Notes: a model not told the origin generated them from the letters alone. DNA of 64,000 nucleotides from Bacteroidales bacterium (GCA_016709865.1 JADJLX010000002.1:62001-126000), one strand, 5' to 3'; numbered from the stretch's first letter, positions 27,681 through 36,681 are shown. Made by a program: numbers and translations.

Positions 27681-27915
27681 TTGATTACATTAAAAATTTT
27701 GAGAATTTGGTACTTAAAAACCAATTATGTTATTAAAGCTATGAACAAACAGATTGAATTAAAATCAACAATAACTTGAGTGTTCAAAATATGGAAAGGT
27801 TTTATATAAAATTCTTATACCATGACAAATCAGTTTCTTTTGCCGGGACTTTTAAATTCTCCCTTAACGTGTCAGTACCTGCAATCGGGACAGTTTTAAT
27901 TCTTGCCCAGCAGCT

Positions 27916-28185
27916 AACCCGGTCGGTTGGGGTAATAAACTTGTCACAATTTTTGCTCCCTACCGTGACAATTTTATCGTGACACTTAGCTTTTCACTCA
28001 TCTGCCAAATTAGTATTTTCCGGCTCTGGACAAATCCGTTTATTGTGACAACTTTATCGTTCGCCGGGACTGGCAAAAATTGCGCCATGGTGGCTTGTCC
28101 GCCGGGACTAATCCGACCTAAAGTACCGGGACACATAACGGCGGACGGCGCCACCACCGTTTACTACCGCAACCGCCGAGCCGTT
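27916..28185 (+). repeat. attC-like block 13 (270 bp, type II)
   Basis: Left AACCCGGTCGGTTGGGG, right CGCAACCGCCGAGCCGTT. TCGGTT/AACCGCC keeps pairing compared with GATGGTT/AACCACC in block 4. Confidence 0.8.
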
Positions 28186-28544
28186 ATAGTGCATTTTCAG
28201 CCCTTGACAAATCCCAGCTTGACCCGGACAAACGCACTATAACTCCAAACCGCAAATATTCAATAGTTGATGATTTTGCCCTCGCGCACTGTTCTATAAG
28301 TTTCGTCATGACATGATAGTTTCCTCACACTTATCGGGACCTGCCAACGCTCGACAGAAATTTGCCCTCGCACCTTCACATATAAACTCTGTTATTTAAT
28401 TAACAATACTGCTTTCTACCTGGATTCGGCCCTCGCGCGACCGTGACAGGTTTCGGGAGATTGCAAAATTTCGATACCGTGACTAATCCTGTTACCGTGA
28501 CAATTTCATCGCTGGAGGACAATTTTAATTGAACGCACTATAAC
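28183..28544 (+). other. gene-less unit (362 bp)
   Basis: Opening arm GTTATAGTGC at 28183, leader closing ACGCACTATAAC at 28232-28243, closing arm ACGCACTATAAC at 28533-28544. The 300 bp between hold only GTGACAA/TCGGGAC motifs and TTTGCCCTCGCGC repeated three times. No plausible coding frame. Confidence 0.6.
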
Positions 28545-28818
28545 AAGGTCGGTATAGTAAATTGCCGAACGGTAGCCCGGACAAATTATTCTAATGCCCA
28601 AATCCTGCATTGGCTACCGGGAGAAATTTCTGGCTGGCATGGGTTTTTGCTCTTTCCTTTGACAGTTTTTCTATATCATGACCATTTCGCCACGCTACCG
28701 GGACTCAGCCATCTTGACAACTTTATCGCGACGTGAAACATATCGCAATCTATCGGGACTTAGCAAAAACCCATTCCAGTGACAGGGAAGTCGGCAACTT
28801 ACTATACCGCCTGCCGTT
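28542..28818 (+). repeat. attC-like block 14 (277 bp, type III)
   Basis: Left AACAAGGTCGGTATAGTAAA then TTGCCG; right CGGCAACTTACTATACC then GCCTGCCGTT. The inner pairing GGTATAGTAA/TTACTATACC is exact, whereas type I has GGTATAGGTA/TCCCCATACC. Inner arms GGGTTTTTGCT and AGCAAAAACCC. Confidence 0.78.
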
Positions 28819-29023
28819 AGCACAAATAGTCTTCGGTGTTATTGGCCTCCCGCCGCCATCTATTGTGTTTATCATGACAATCATATTTCGTGTCATCTGG
28901 ACTGAAATATCGCCCCGCTTCTGCACCTTGACAACTTCGTCTGAAACGCATATTTCGTATACCTGGAGAATTTTATCCGCCGGCCAATTCGGGACAATTC
29001 CTGCTAAAACTACTTGTGCTAAC
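28816..29023. repeat. leader hairpin, arm GTTAGCACAAATAGT
   Basis: GTTAGCACAAATAGT pairs with ACTACTTGTGCTAAC over 208 bp, near copies at 29770 and 30498. Contains CTCCCGCCGCCATCTATTGT and ATCCGCCGGCCAATTCGGGA. Confidence 0.68.
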
Positions 29024-29120
29024 TCCCCAAGACAGCTATTTTTAACCGGACAAATCCGTACCGCTTTGATAACTTGACTGCAACTATGCAAAATACATTA
29101 CCTTTAAAAAAATAATCATT

Positions 29121-29309
29121 ATGACCATGGCAAAGCTTTTTTGGATTTCTGCTCCACTTATCTGGACCATAAGTCTAATACTTCTAATTATCTCCTTGAC
29201 TAATATTTTCCCAAACAATCCCTTAAAGCAATATAGCCTTGTAATAGGACTTGGATTTATCTGTTTTTCAGGATTAATTGGGGTTTTCTACAAAAAATTG
29301 AAAAATTAA
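29121..29309 (+). CDS. small two-helix membrane protein (62 aa)
   Basis: 62 residues with two hydrophobic segments (about 7-28 and 40-56) and a basic tail KKLKN. It is placed where a cassette gene is expected, between the leader hairpin and block 15, whose arms match. Codon use is AT-rich like the other cassette genes. A start at the second Met (MAKLF) is possible. Function unknown. Coding nature is likely but not certain because of the short length. Confidence 0.6.
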   Translation: MTMAKLFWISAPLIWTISLILLIISLTNIFPNNPLKQYSLVIGLGFICFSGLIGVFYKKLKN

Positions 29310-29504
29310 AATCCACAGCGTAAAGATACCATGACCATTTTATGTATCCGGACTAATCAGGCCAGTCTTACATTGTTTGATTAAAGTATGACACTCTCCT
29401 ATCAAAACCTTGCTGGGGTGACTGTTTCGCCACTTATTTCAGGATTTAAGACTACCATGACAGCTTTCTCCTGCCGTGACAGTTTTAATTCTACTACTTG
29501 TGCT

Positions 29505-29772
29505 AACAAGGCTGGTGTGGGTAATAAGCTTGTCGCAATTTTTTTCTACCGGGACCATTTTATCGTAAACCAATACTTTCACTAATCTGTTAATTCCTGC
29601 ATGCCGGCTCATGACAAATAAATGTACTATTGACACTTATTCCTTTCGCCGGGACTTTGAAAAAATTGCGCCATACCCGTCTTGCAACCGGGACCATTTT
29701 CTAGCTAAAGTTCCGGGACACGTAACGGTTGCTGCGCCGGGTAACGCTTACTACCTACACCAGCCGGCCGTT
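29505..29772 (+). repeat. attC-like block 15 (268 bp, type IV)
   Basis: Left AACAAGGCTGGTGTGGGTAA then TAAGC; right GCTTACTACC then TACACCAGCCGGCCGTT. GGCTGGTGT pairs with ACACCAGCC: both sides differ from type II (GATGGTTGG/CAACCACC). Confidence 0.8.
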
Positions 29773-29977
29773 AGCACAAATAGTTTGTCATGTTATTGGC
29801 CTCGCGCCGCCATCTATTGTGCTTATCTTGACAATCATATTTCGTGTCATCTGGACTGAAATATCGCCCCGCTGCTGCACCTTGACAACTTCGTCTGAAA
29901 CGCATATTTCGTATACCTGGAGAAATTTATCCGCCGGCCAATTCGGGACAATTCCTGCTAAAACTACTTGTGCTAAC
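29770..29977. repeat. leader hairpin, arm GTTAGCACAAATAGT
   Basis: Near copy of 28816-29023, right end ACTACTTGTGCTAAC. Confidence 0.65.
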
Positions 29978-30233
29978 GTCACAAGCCAGCTATTTTTAAC
30001 TGGACAATTTCGTCCCGCTTTGACAACTGGATCTATGCACTTAAAACAATTTACCAAAATCCTGCTTTCGTGACAACTTCTACTTATCTGCCGGGATCAA
30101 TATATATCATGACCGTTTTTTGTATCAGGACTAATTTGGCCTGTGTTAAAATCATTCCAACTAAGCCTGGATTTTTAGATACCTTGACAGCTTTCTCCTA
30201 CCGTGACAATTTTAATTTGCTACTTGTGCTAAC
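29770..30233 (+). other. gene-less unit (464 bp)
   Basis: Opening arm GTTAGCACAAATAGT, leader to 29977, closing arm GCTACTTGTGCTAAC at 30219-30233. Between 29978 and 30218 I see only array motifs. No likely gene. Confidence 0.58.
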
Positions 30234-30500
30234 CCGGATGGTTGGGGTAATAAGCTTGTCGCAATTTTTTTTTCTACCGGGACCATTTTATCTTAAACCA
30301 ATACTTTCACTCAGCTGTTAATTCCTGCATGCCGGCTCATGCCAAATAAATGTACTCTTGACACTTATTCCTTTCGCCGGGACTTTGAAAAAATTGCGCC
30401 ATACCTGTCTTGCAACCGTGAGAAATTCGTAGCTAAAGTTCCGGGACACGTAACGGTTGCTGCGCCAGGTAACGCTTACTACCGCAACCACCGAGCCGTT
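30231..30500 (+). repeat. attC-like block 16 (270 bp, type II)
   Basis: Left AACCCGGATGGTTGGGG then TAATAAGC; right GCTTACTACC then GCAACCACCGAGCCGTT. AAGC/GCTT replaces AAAC/GTTT of block 4 on both sides. Confidence 0.8.
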
Positions 30501-30705
30501 AGCACAAATAGTCTTCGGTGTTATTGGCCTCGCGCCGCCGTCTATTGGGCTTATCTTGACATTCATATTTCGTGTCATCTGGACTGAATATCGCCCCGCT
30601 ACTGCTACCTTGACAAATACGTCTGAAAAGCATATTTCGTCAACCTGGAGAATTTTATCCGCCGGCCAATTCGGGACAATTCCTGCTAAAACTACTTGTG
30701 CTAAC
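30498..30705. repeat. leader hairpin, arm GTTAGCACAAATAGT
   Basis: Third near copy of the 28816 leader, right end ACTACTTGTGCTAAC at 30705. Confidence 0.65.
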
Positions 30706-30795
30706 TAAAAACCGGTAATAACCAATGTGATTAAAGCAGATACTTTGATTATTAACCAATTGGAACGATTTTTGCTAGTGAAAATTAATAATTCT

Positions 30796-31625
30796 ATGAA
30801 AATGAAATTTCTCTATTCCTTTCAATTTTTATTCCTAGCCACATTATTCTTGTCAAGTTGTACTAAAATTGATCTAACAGCAACTGCCGAAGTTCAATTA
30901 AATACTCTACTTAACATAAAAGAGATTAATAATGGATTCATAGTTTCTGGAATAAAGGATTCAAGAATAACAATATCAAAATTGGACGTGAATTTTGATC
31001 CGATATGGCAAAAAGATAATTATGAATGGGGCGAATTATTATCTGAGGGAGGTTGGGGAGGAGCTTTCTATTCAGTTGAGGTTGTAGATATATTTCAAAA
31101 AGAGAATGGAAATCTTGTATGCTTCTGCTCAGTATCAGAAGGTGGCGATGTAATGTGGCATTCCGTGTTAATAGTCACACTTGATAAATTTGGCAATGAA
31201 AAAACTAAGACTGAATTAGAGCATACTTCGCTTCTCAGCGTTATCAGAACTAATGATGATGGATACTTACTTTTTGGTAGCAAATTAATTAAACTAAACT
31301 CAGATTTTTCGAAGGAATGGGAAAACAGTGATCAGAATTATGTTTTTCTGGGGCATCTGTTTCACCTATGAATAAAAATGGATTCGCAATTACAGGTACT
31401 TGGAGCGGTAAACAGGTTTTATTACAAAAATTCAATGACAATGGAGTACTGCAATGGTCAAAAAACAGTTATAATAAACAACCATTTAATGATTTAGGTT
31501 ATGACGTCCGTCAGTTGTCAGATAAAGGATTTCTGATTATTGGCAGAACTCGGGACCTTATAGAACCTTGGGACATGAATTGTTTTTGTTCAAGAGTTCA
31601 ATTAAATGATTTATTCTCGCAGTAA
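30796..31625 (+). pseudogene. cassette lipoprotein with propeller-like repeats, frameshifted
   Basis: Start at 30796 (MKMKFLYSFQFLFLATLFLSSC, lipobox LSSC). The first frame runs to 31371 and the second (…SGASVSPMNKNGFAITGTWSG) continues to 31625; the shift is near 31346, in GTTTTTCTGGGG. Joined, about 275 residues. Repeats of the type 'v-x-x-t-x-DGGYLLFG(S/T)-x-x-L-x-K-x(3)-D-F-x-x-EW' and 'LSDKGFLIIGRT' indicate a beta-propeller-like fold as in Bacteroidota secreted proteins. The second part ends after RVQLNDLFSQ, possibly also shortened. True decay or an indel error. Confidence 0.62.
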
Positions 31626-31874
31626 AAAATAAAACATTCGCTATAAAACCATTTACCAAAACACTGCTAGTGTGACAATTTCTCCTCTTTTGCCGGGATC
31701 AGAATATATCATGACCTTTTTATGTATCCGGGCTAATCAGTTCAGTTTTGAAAACCTGAATTAAAGTATGACACTCTCCTATCGAAACCCTGCTGGGGTG
31801 ACTGCTTCGCCACATATTTCAGGATTAAAGACTACAATGATAGTTTTGACACCTTTAAAATTACTACTTGTGCT
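31626..31874. other. unit tail, no gene
   Basis: Parallels 29330-29500: CTGCTAGTGTGACAATT, ATCATGACCTTTTTATGTATCC, TGACACTCTCCTATC, CTGCTGGGGTGACTG, ending TACTACTTGTGCTAAC. The two tails are related copies. Confidence 0.5.
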
Positions 31875-32144
31875 AACAAGGCTGGTGTGGGTAATAAGCT
31901 TGTCACAATTTTTGCTCGCCACCTTGACTGTTTAATCATGACACAAAACTTATCACTAATCTGCCAAATTCGTGACTTCCGGCTCTGGACAAATCCGTTT
32001 ACCGTGACAGTTTTATCTTACGCCGGGATTTGCAAAAATTGCGCCATGGTGGCTTGCCCGCCGGGACAAATCCGACCTAAAGTACCGGGACCCGTGTCGG
32101 CGGACAGCGCCACCAACGCTTACTACCTACACCAGCCGGCCGTT
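31875..32144 (+). repeat. attC-like block 17 (270 bp, type IV/II hybrid)
   Basis: Ends of type IV (AACAAGGCTGGTGTGGG; CCTACACCAGCCGGCCGTT) with a type II interior (GGTGGCTTGCCCGCC / GGCGGACAGCGCCACC). Exchange between block families is visible. Confidence 0.8.
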
Positions 32145-32199
32145 ATAGTTAATTGTTGGTTTTCTGCACGTTAGAGAGTTTTAAGCAACTAACTATAAC
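32142..32199. repeat. leader hairpin, arm GTTATAGTTAATTG
   Basis: GTTATAGTTAATTG/CAACTAACTATAAC; the next 90 bases resemble those after the 8042 leader (CCGAAAGCGAGGTTCG). Confidence 0.68.
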
Positions 32200-32403
32200 C
32201 GAAAGCGAGGTTCGTTTATCGAGACAAATCCTGCTCTTTTGACTGGATTTAACATCTGGACAATTACATCATGACGAGTAAATTTACACCCATCTGCCGG
32301 GATTGGTAACCTTGACAACTTTATCAGGACAATCTAATTTCTACACCTCTACCAGAACTGAAAATAATACTCTGATATTGAACTGAGTGGCTCGATTTTT
32401 GTT

Positions 32404-32417
32404 GTGAACAAATTAAC
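32404..32417. promoter_or_regulatory. palindromic promoter motif (degenerate)
   Basis: GTGAACAAATTAAC preceded by GGCTCGATTTTTGTT, 16 bp before the ATG at 32433. Confidence 0.45.
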
Positions 32418-32432
32418 AATAAAACAAATTTT

Positions 32433-32891
32433 ATGAAAAAGTTTCTTCTACTTATCCCTATTACCTTTCTCTTGATCTGTTGCAAGAAAGAGGATAATAC
32501 CTTTATCGCTAAATATCAGTCAGTTATTGGACCTTGGAATACTCAATTCATAACTTATGATAGTTCAGGTATTACCGTCACAAAATCAACAAGATATGAC
32601 AGGTTAATAATAAATGACGATCTTACATATACCATTCAATATGATTCTACTAACACAATCGAAAATGGTACTATAAAAATAATTTCACAGAATAATGATA
32701 AATTGGAAATATACTTTGCTGCAGTTTATCCAATGACAAGCTCATTTGCAGGGTCACATCTATTTGCTAATTCAATTATAACTCTAACTTCGCTAACAAA
32801 TGACGAAATGATTCTTAAATCAAATGATCCCGGATATTATGACTATCCTGAATTCCATTTTAAAAGAAATTATTTTTTTATCATAGATTAA
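32433..32891 (+). CDS. cassette lipoprotein, lipocalin-like (152 aa)
   Basis: 152 residues. Signal MKKFLLLIPITFLLICC (lipobox LLICC). The mature part KKEDNTFIAKYQSVIGPWNTQFITYDSSG, then YDRLIINDDLTYTIQYDST, then NDKLEIYFA and LTSLTNDEMILKSND follows the pattern of small lipocalin-like lipoproteins (G-x-W at the first strand, L-x-F-x-x-d-x-x-y, L-x-i-x-x-l-t-x-d-x-m-x-L). Ligand unknown. First of two genes in its unit, 36 bp before the next. Confidence 0.78.
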   Translation: MKKFLLLIPITFLLICCKKEDNTFIAKYQSVIGPWNTQFITYDSSGITVTKSTRYDRLIINDDLTYTIQYDSTNTIENGTIKIISQNNDKLEIYFAAVYPMTSSFAGSHLFANSIITLTSLTNDEMILKSNDPGYYDYPEFHFKRNYFFIID

Positions 32892-32927
32892 GAAGATATT
32901 TATAAGATTAATACTAGTACTGGATTT

Positions 32928-33428
32928 ATGAATAGGATTACCTTGCTCCTAATCTATTCCCTTTTATTTGTTTCATGCGAAAAAGATAAGATTTCCGGTG
33001 ACTTAATTGAGGATCCAAAACTATATTCAAGTCTTTACTCAGACTCGGTTGATACACTGACTATCGGGATTGACAAATGTATAATCGAAGCAGAACTATA
33101 CCGGGACTTCTTCCCTGGTGGACCAATTCCAAGAAAAAGTCCATTGATTGCTTCGGTATATTTGGTTAAATGTGACAGTAATTCAATTCCTGATCATATT
33201 CAAATAAAAAAAATGTACATTATCTCAAACCAGACAATTTGGGTTTCAGACCCACTGGATAATCGACAAAGAAAATTCCCTGACTACAAATTATATGGAC
33301 TAAGCAACAATGGCCCCATTTGGGATACTGACATTACAGTTGATGTTATTCTCAAAATCGTTGACAATTCAATTCCGAAGGACTATTTCCTAATCGCAAA
33401 AAATCAAATAATAGAGAGAATCGAATAG
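32928..33428 (+). CDS. cassette lipoprotein of unknown family (166 aa)
   Basis: 166 residues. Signal MNRITLLLIYSLLFVSC (lipobox LFVSC), then EKDKISGDLIEDPKLYSSLYSDSVDTLTIGIDKCIIEAELYRDFFPGGPIPRKSPLIASVYLVKCDS. The mature part has an Ig-like strand pattern (KKMYIISNQTIWVSDP ... TVDVILKIVDN). No family recognised. Same orientation and likely same transcript as the gene before. Confidence 0.75.
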   Translation: MNRITLLLIYSLLFVSCEKDKISGDLIEDPKLYSSLYSDSVDTLTIGIDKCIIEAELYRDFFPGGPIPRKSPLIASVYLVKCDSNSIPDHIQIKKMYIISNQTIWVSDPLDNRQRKFPDYKLYGLSNNGPIWDTDITVDVILKIVDNSIPKDYFLIAKNQIIERIE

Positions 33429-33529
33429 TACCCTTAGACTAAATTTTAAATCTGTACTTATAATCTGCAACTCTCTTTATCGTGACAGATTCGTTTCCAC
33501 GTGACAGTTTTAATATTACAACTAACTAT

Positions 33530-33795
33530 AACAACGCTGGTATAGGCAATAAGCTTGTCACAATTTTTGCTCGCCACCTTGACAGTTTTATCATGACGGT
33601 TAACTTCTCACTCATCTACCAATCTTTTTCCGGCTCTGGACAAATCCTGCTTCCGGGACAATTATATCTTTCGCCGGGACTGGCAAAAATTGCGCCATGG
33701 TGGCTTGCCCGCCGGGACTAATCCTGCCTAAAGTACCAGGACACGTAACGGCGGACGGCGCCACCAACGCTTACTGCCCATACCAGCGGGCCGTT
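33530..33795 (+). repeat. attC-like block 18 (266 bp, type V)
   Basis: Left AACAACGCTGGTATAGGCAA then TAAGC; right GCTTACTGCCCATACC then AGCGGGCCGTT. CGCTGGTATAGGCA pairs with TGCCCATACCAGCG; both arms differ from types II and IV in step. Confidence 0.8.
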
Positions 33796-33882
33796 ATGTT
33801 TAAGCGAGCTTCGCATTATCTGGACAAATTCGCCTTAATATCAAGCTCTTACCCGTCTTGACAGGATTCGCCTAAACATAAC
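33793..33882. repeat. leader hairpin, arm GTTATGTTTAAGCG
   Basis: GTTATGTTTAAGCGAG at the left, TCGCCTAAACATAAC at the right. The unit closes with CGCCTAAACATAAC at 35124. Confidence 0.66.
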
Positions 33883-34132
33883 TTTTTGATGAAAAATTGT
33901 TAATAATTTTGACTATTTCTATCCACTTGACAGATACTCCAATGGTTTTTGCTCATTACCTTGACAAATACATCATGACGGGTTAGATCCTGCCCATTTA
34001 TCGGGACATTTACATCTTGATAACTTTACCATGACACCCAAATCCTATCTATTTATCAGGACTTGCAAAAACCGTTTTCAAGCATTTTTTAAAGCCTTGA
34101 AATTAATTTTTAATGTAGGACTATACTTCTCT

Positions 34133-34146
34133 GTTAATAAATTAAC
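34133..34146. promoter_or_regulatory. palindromic promoter motif
   Basis: GTTAATAAATTAAC, exact as at 9612, followed by a TAACTTTG -7-like box at 34148-34155 and the ATG at 34192. Confidence 0.52.
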
Positions 34147-34191
34147 ATAACTTTGATTTTTACTTTGACTCACTCACTTAAACTTAATGAC

Positions 34192-34994
34192 ATGAAACCG
34201 AGTCTATTTTATATATTACTCTTTTCCAGCATCTTGCTTCTTTCGTGTGAAAATGCGAAGGAGATGACAATAGAGAACGAAAATATGCCTTTGCTTTGGA
34301 AAGAAGTTTTTGCAGAAGATTTATATTTTGAATATACTTATAATGAGGCAAATCTTCTTTTTGAAAGGAAGACCAAATGGTCATATACAAGCTATTCTTA
34401 CAATAATGACAATCAATTAGTTTCTTATGATATGTATGAAGACTTGCGTATGGCCAGCAGCGACTGGACTACTCTTCAGGCAGCAATGAATAGAACTGAT
34501 TGGGTTTCCCCAAAGAATACTGAAATTTCTGGCCAAGCAACTTATTCATACAATGATAATAAGTTGACAAAATTACAGTAACACGGTTCCCAGGTGGTAC
34601 CGCTAATTCCGTCACGTTTGATTATGATAATAATGGTAGGATTTCAAAGCAAACATACTATTACAACAATCAACCAAGTGGTTTCCGTGAATATAGTTAT
34701 GATGAAAGAGGCAACCTAATTCTTGTGACGCACAAAGATTTAGTTAATGGAAGTCCAGTAGTAAGTTCCACAGAACAGTTCGAATTTGATGACAAAAATA
34801 ACCCATACAAAGCATTTAAGCGACTTCTACAACCTGGAGTATATACCAATGAAAATAATATAATAAAGAAAACATTGACCCTTAACATTAATGTCGCTGG
34901 AGTTGACAAAATTCAGGTAACAGAATCAACGTATGAATATAATTTACAGGATTATCCAATAAAAAAAGGCGATGTCAAGTTTGAGTATAAATAA
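34192..34994 (+). pseudogene. cassette lipoprotein with YD-like repeats, frameshifted
   Basis: Start at 34192 (MKPSLFYILLFSSILLLSC, lipobox LLSC). The first frame ends at 34581; the sense continues in a second frame (TVTRFPGGTANSVTFDYDNNGRIS ... ) to 34994, with the shift near 34567 (GTTGACAAAATTAC). Joined, about 267 residues. It has repeats of the type YTYNEANLL, YSYNNDNQL, YSYNDNKLT, FDYDNNGRI, YSYDERGNL, FEFDDKNNP, YEYNLQDYP, i.e. RHS/YD-like beta repeats of Bacteroidota lipoproteins. Decay or indel error. Confidence 0.68.
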
Positions 34995-35123
34995 TCGTTA
35001 ATTTGATCTCCAATTCATAAAAATAATTCACGAATTTTAATAGAAGTCATCAACAATCGGGACAATTTCGATATCAGTGACAGATTCGTTTGGACTCACA
35101 ATTTTAATATTTCGCCTAAACAT

Positions 35124-35393
35124 AACCCGGATGGTTGAGGTAATAAGCTTGTCACAATTTTTGCTCTCAACCGTGACAATTTTATCTTGACACTTAACTT
35201 ATCAATCATCTGCCAAATCCGTTTTTTCCGGCTCTGGACAAATCCAGAATCAGTGACAACATTATCATTCGCCGGGACTGGCAAAAATTGCGCCATGGTG
35301 GCTTGCCCGCCGGGACTAATCCGACCTAAAGTACCTGGACACGTAACGGCGGACGGCGCCACCAACGCTTACTACCGCAACCACCGAGCCGTT
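35124..35393 (+). repeat. attC-like block 19 (270 bp, type II)
   Basis: Left AACCCGGATGGTTGAGG then TAATAAGC, right GCTTACTACC then GCAACCACCGAGCCGTT. Left arm AAACAT, right arm AGCATT. Confidence 0.8.
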
Positions 35394-35481
35394 AGCATTC
35401 AGGCCCGCTTCGCGCCTACCGGGACAATTTACACATAGCTTGACAATTCCGTTACCGTGACAGATGGCCCGAAATGCTAAC
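35391..35481. repeat. leader hairpin, arm GTTAGCATTCAGGCCC
   Basis: GTTAGCATTCAGGCCC pairs with GGCCCGAAATGCTAAC. Same leader as at 19093. The unit closes with the same arm at 37226. Confidence 0.68.
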
Positions 35482-35791
35482 AGAAAAGCACGATTTCACA
35501 CATCTACCGAGATTCAAAATACTTTTAAATTATGAATAAATTGCCTTTACTTCAACTATAAGCAAAATACAAAATAAAGCTTCTCGACTTTAAATGTAGA
35601 TTCTTGAATTTTACATATGAATATATTTCATCATTTCTACTAAATATGATAAAAATATTTCAACAAGAAATATCTCTTAATATGTTGATAATTATCGATA
35701 AATCTACTCTAACTGCTTAATTATTTTCATTATGTTCGAAAAATATTTGGAGATTAATTTTAAGTATCTATATTTGTAACTTAACTTATAA

Positions 35792-36262
35792 GTGAAGAAA
35801 AAGCTAGAAATAGAACTTTTCGAAGAGCACACAAATGTCAATATCTACACAGTTCGATATCAAAATGATTTGTCAGAATTTGACAAATTTTTGAACAAGT
35901 ATCCATTGGGTTGTGAATTTGATGAAGATATTGACATTATAGTTACATGGATAACTAAAATCGGCGAAAAAGGAGCATTAGAAAGGTACTTAAGGCCAGA
36001 AGGAAAATTCAAAGATAATGTTTATGCTATTCCTATTGAAACTACCAATTTAAGATTATATGTTATTCGAATTTCAGACCATATTATTATTCTTGGTAAT
36101 GGAGGAAACAAGAAAACAAAAACTTACAACGAAGATCCTGAACTCAATAGTTACGTTGAACAACTGCAATCCATAGATGTTTTACTTAGGAGTAGACTCA
36201 TTAAAGGAGCTATTCAAATTTTTGAAAAACAACTATTTGGTAAACTTGAGTTTGAAATTTAA
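35792..36262 (+). CDS. possible toxin of a toxin-antitoxin-chaperone trio (156 aa)
   Basis: 156 residues, cytoplasmic, starting at GTG (GTGAAGAAAAAGC). Segments LRPEGKFKDNVYAIPIETTNLRLYVIRISDHIIILGNGGNKKTKTYNEDPELNSYVEQL resemble RelE/HigB-type toxins or Gp49-like proteins, where 'LR-x-y-x-i-x-i-x-x-x-i-x-iL-x-g-x-x-K-K' is the central sheet. It is followed after 3 bp by an HTH gene and then by a SecB-like gene, the order toxin, antitoxin, chaperone. Unlike most genes of the array it has no signal peptide. The toxin role is inference from weak similarity plus gene order. Confidence 0.6.
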   Translation: MKKKLEIELFEEHTNVNIYTVRYQNDLSEFDKFLNKYPLGCEFDEDIDIIVTWITKIGEKGALERYLRPEGKFKDNVYAIPIETTNLRLYVIRISDHIIILGNGGNKKTKTYNEDPELNSYVEQLQSIDVLLRSRLIKGAIQIFEKQLFGKLEFEI

Positions 36263-36265
36263 ACC

Positions 36266-36679
36266 ATGAAAAAGAATCCCCGACTTGAAGAACGAAGGAA
36301 GTTAATTCCAACTGAAATTGACTTATTTGTAACCAGATCATTTGATATAGTTGATAGGATACATGAAATATTAACTTTTAAACAACTAGATCAAAAAGAT
36401 CTTGCAACTCTACTTGGAAAAAAGGAGTCTGAAATTAGCAAGTGGATGTCTGGTACTCACAATTTCACCATAAAAACAATTGTTAGGATTGAAAAAGTTC
36501 TTGGATCTTCTATTGTTAAAGTGGTGAGAAAAGAGGACCAAATTCAGAAACATCCAACCCTTTTTCTTGTAAAAAAAGAATATGCTCACTTTAATCAAGG
36601 GAAAAAAATCAATATTGGAGAATCTCAAGAAATTGAGATCCATTCAAAATTTCAGAAAGCAACATCCTATCTTTCATAA
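36266..36679 (+). CDS. XRE-family HTH protein, putative antitoxin
   Basis: 137 residues. Helix-turn-helix at about residues 33-75: ILTFKQLDQKDLATLLGKKESEISKWMSGTHNFTIKTIVRIEKVLG, the usual HTH_3 shape of HigA-type antitoxins. About 55 residues follow the domain (from VVKVVRKEDQ to the end), an extension of the size that carries the chaperone-addiction region in known toxin-antitoxin-chaperone systems. It starts 3 bp after the first gene and ends 2 bp before the third. Autoregulation through palindromes upstream of 35792 is expected but not demonstrated. Confidence 0.82.
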   Translation: MKKNPRLEERRKLIPTEIDLFVTRSFDIVDRIHEILTFKQLDQKDLATLLGKKESEISKWMSGTHNFTIKTIVRIEKVLGSSIVKVVRKEDQIQKHPTLFLVKKEYAHFNQGKKINIGESQEIEIHSKFQKATSYLS

Positions 36680-36681
36680 AA

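Larger units (their letters stand above)
23303..27918 (+). mobile_element. 4.6-kb unit carrying a DUF4249/TonB-receptor operon
   Basis: Opens with GTTAGCTGCAAGGC at 23303 and closes with GCAGCTAAC at 27581 and again at 27916-27918. Same arm logic as the one-gene units, but it carries two large genes. The first TonB operon of the window (1-4458) also ends with GCAGCTAAC twice (4704, 4978), so it probably belongs to the same kind of unit. Confidence 0.6.

Noticed and set aside
28183..30500. Retron or diversity-generating retroelement
   Set aside because: No reverse transcriptase, no template/variable repeat pair and no a1/a2-type RNA layout were found.
4978..35393. MITE or IS-type insertions as explanation for the blocks
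   Set aside because: Terminal repeats are short, no target duplications are seen, and the flanking arms are complementary to the far end of the next gene unit, which random insertion would not create.
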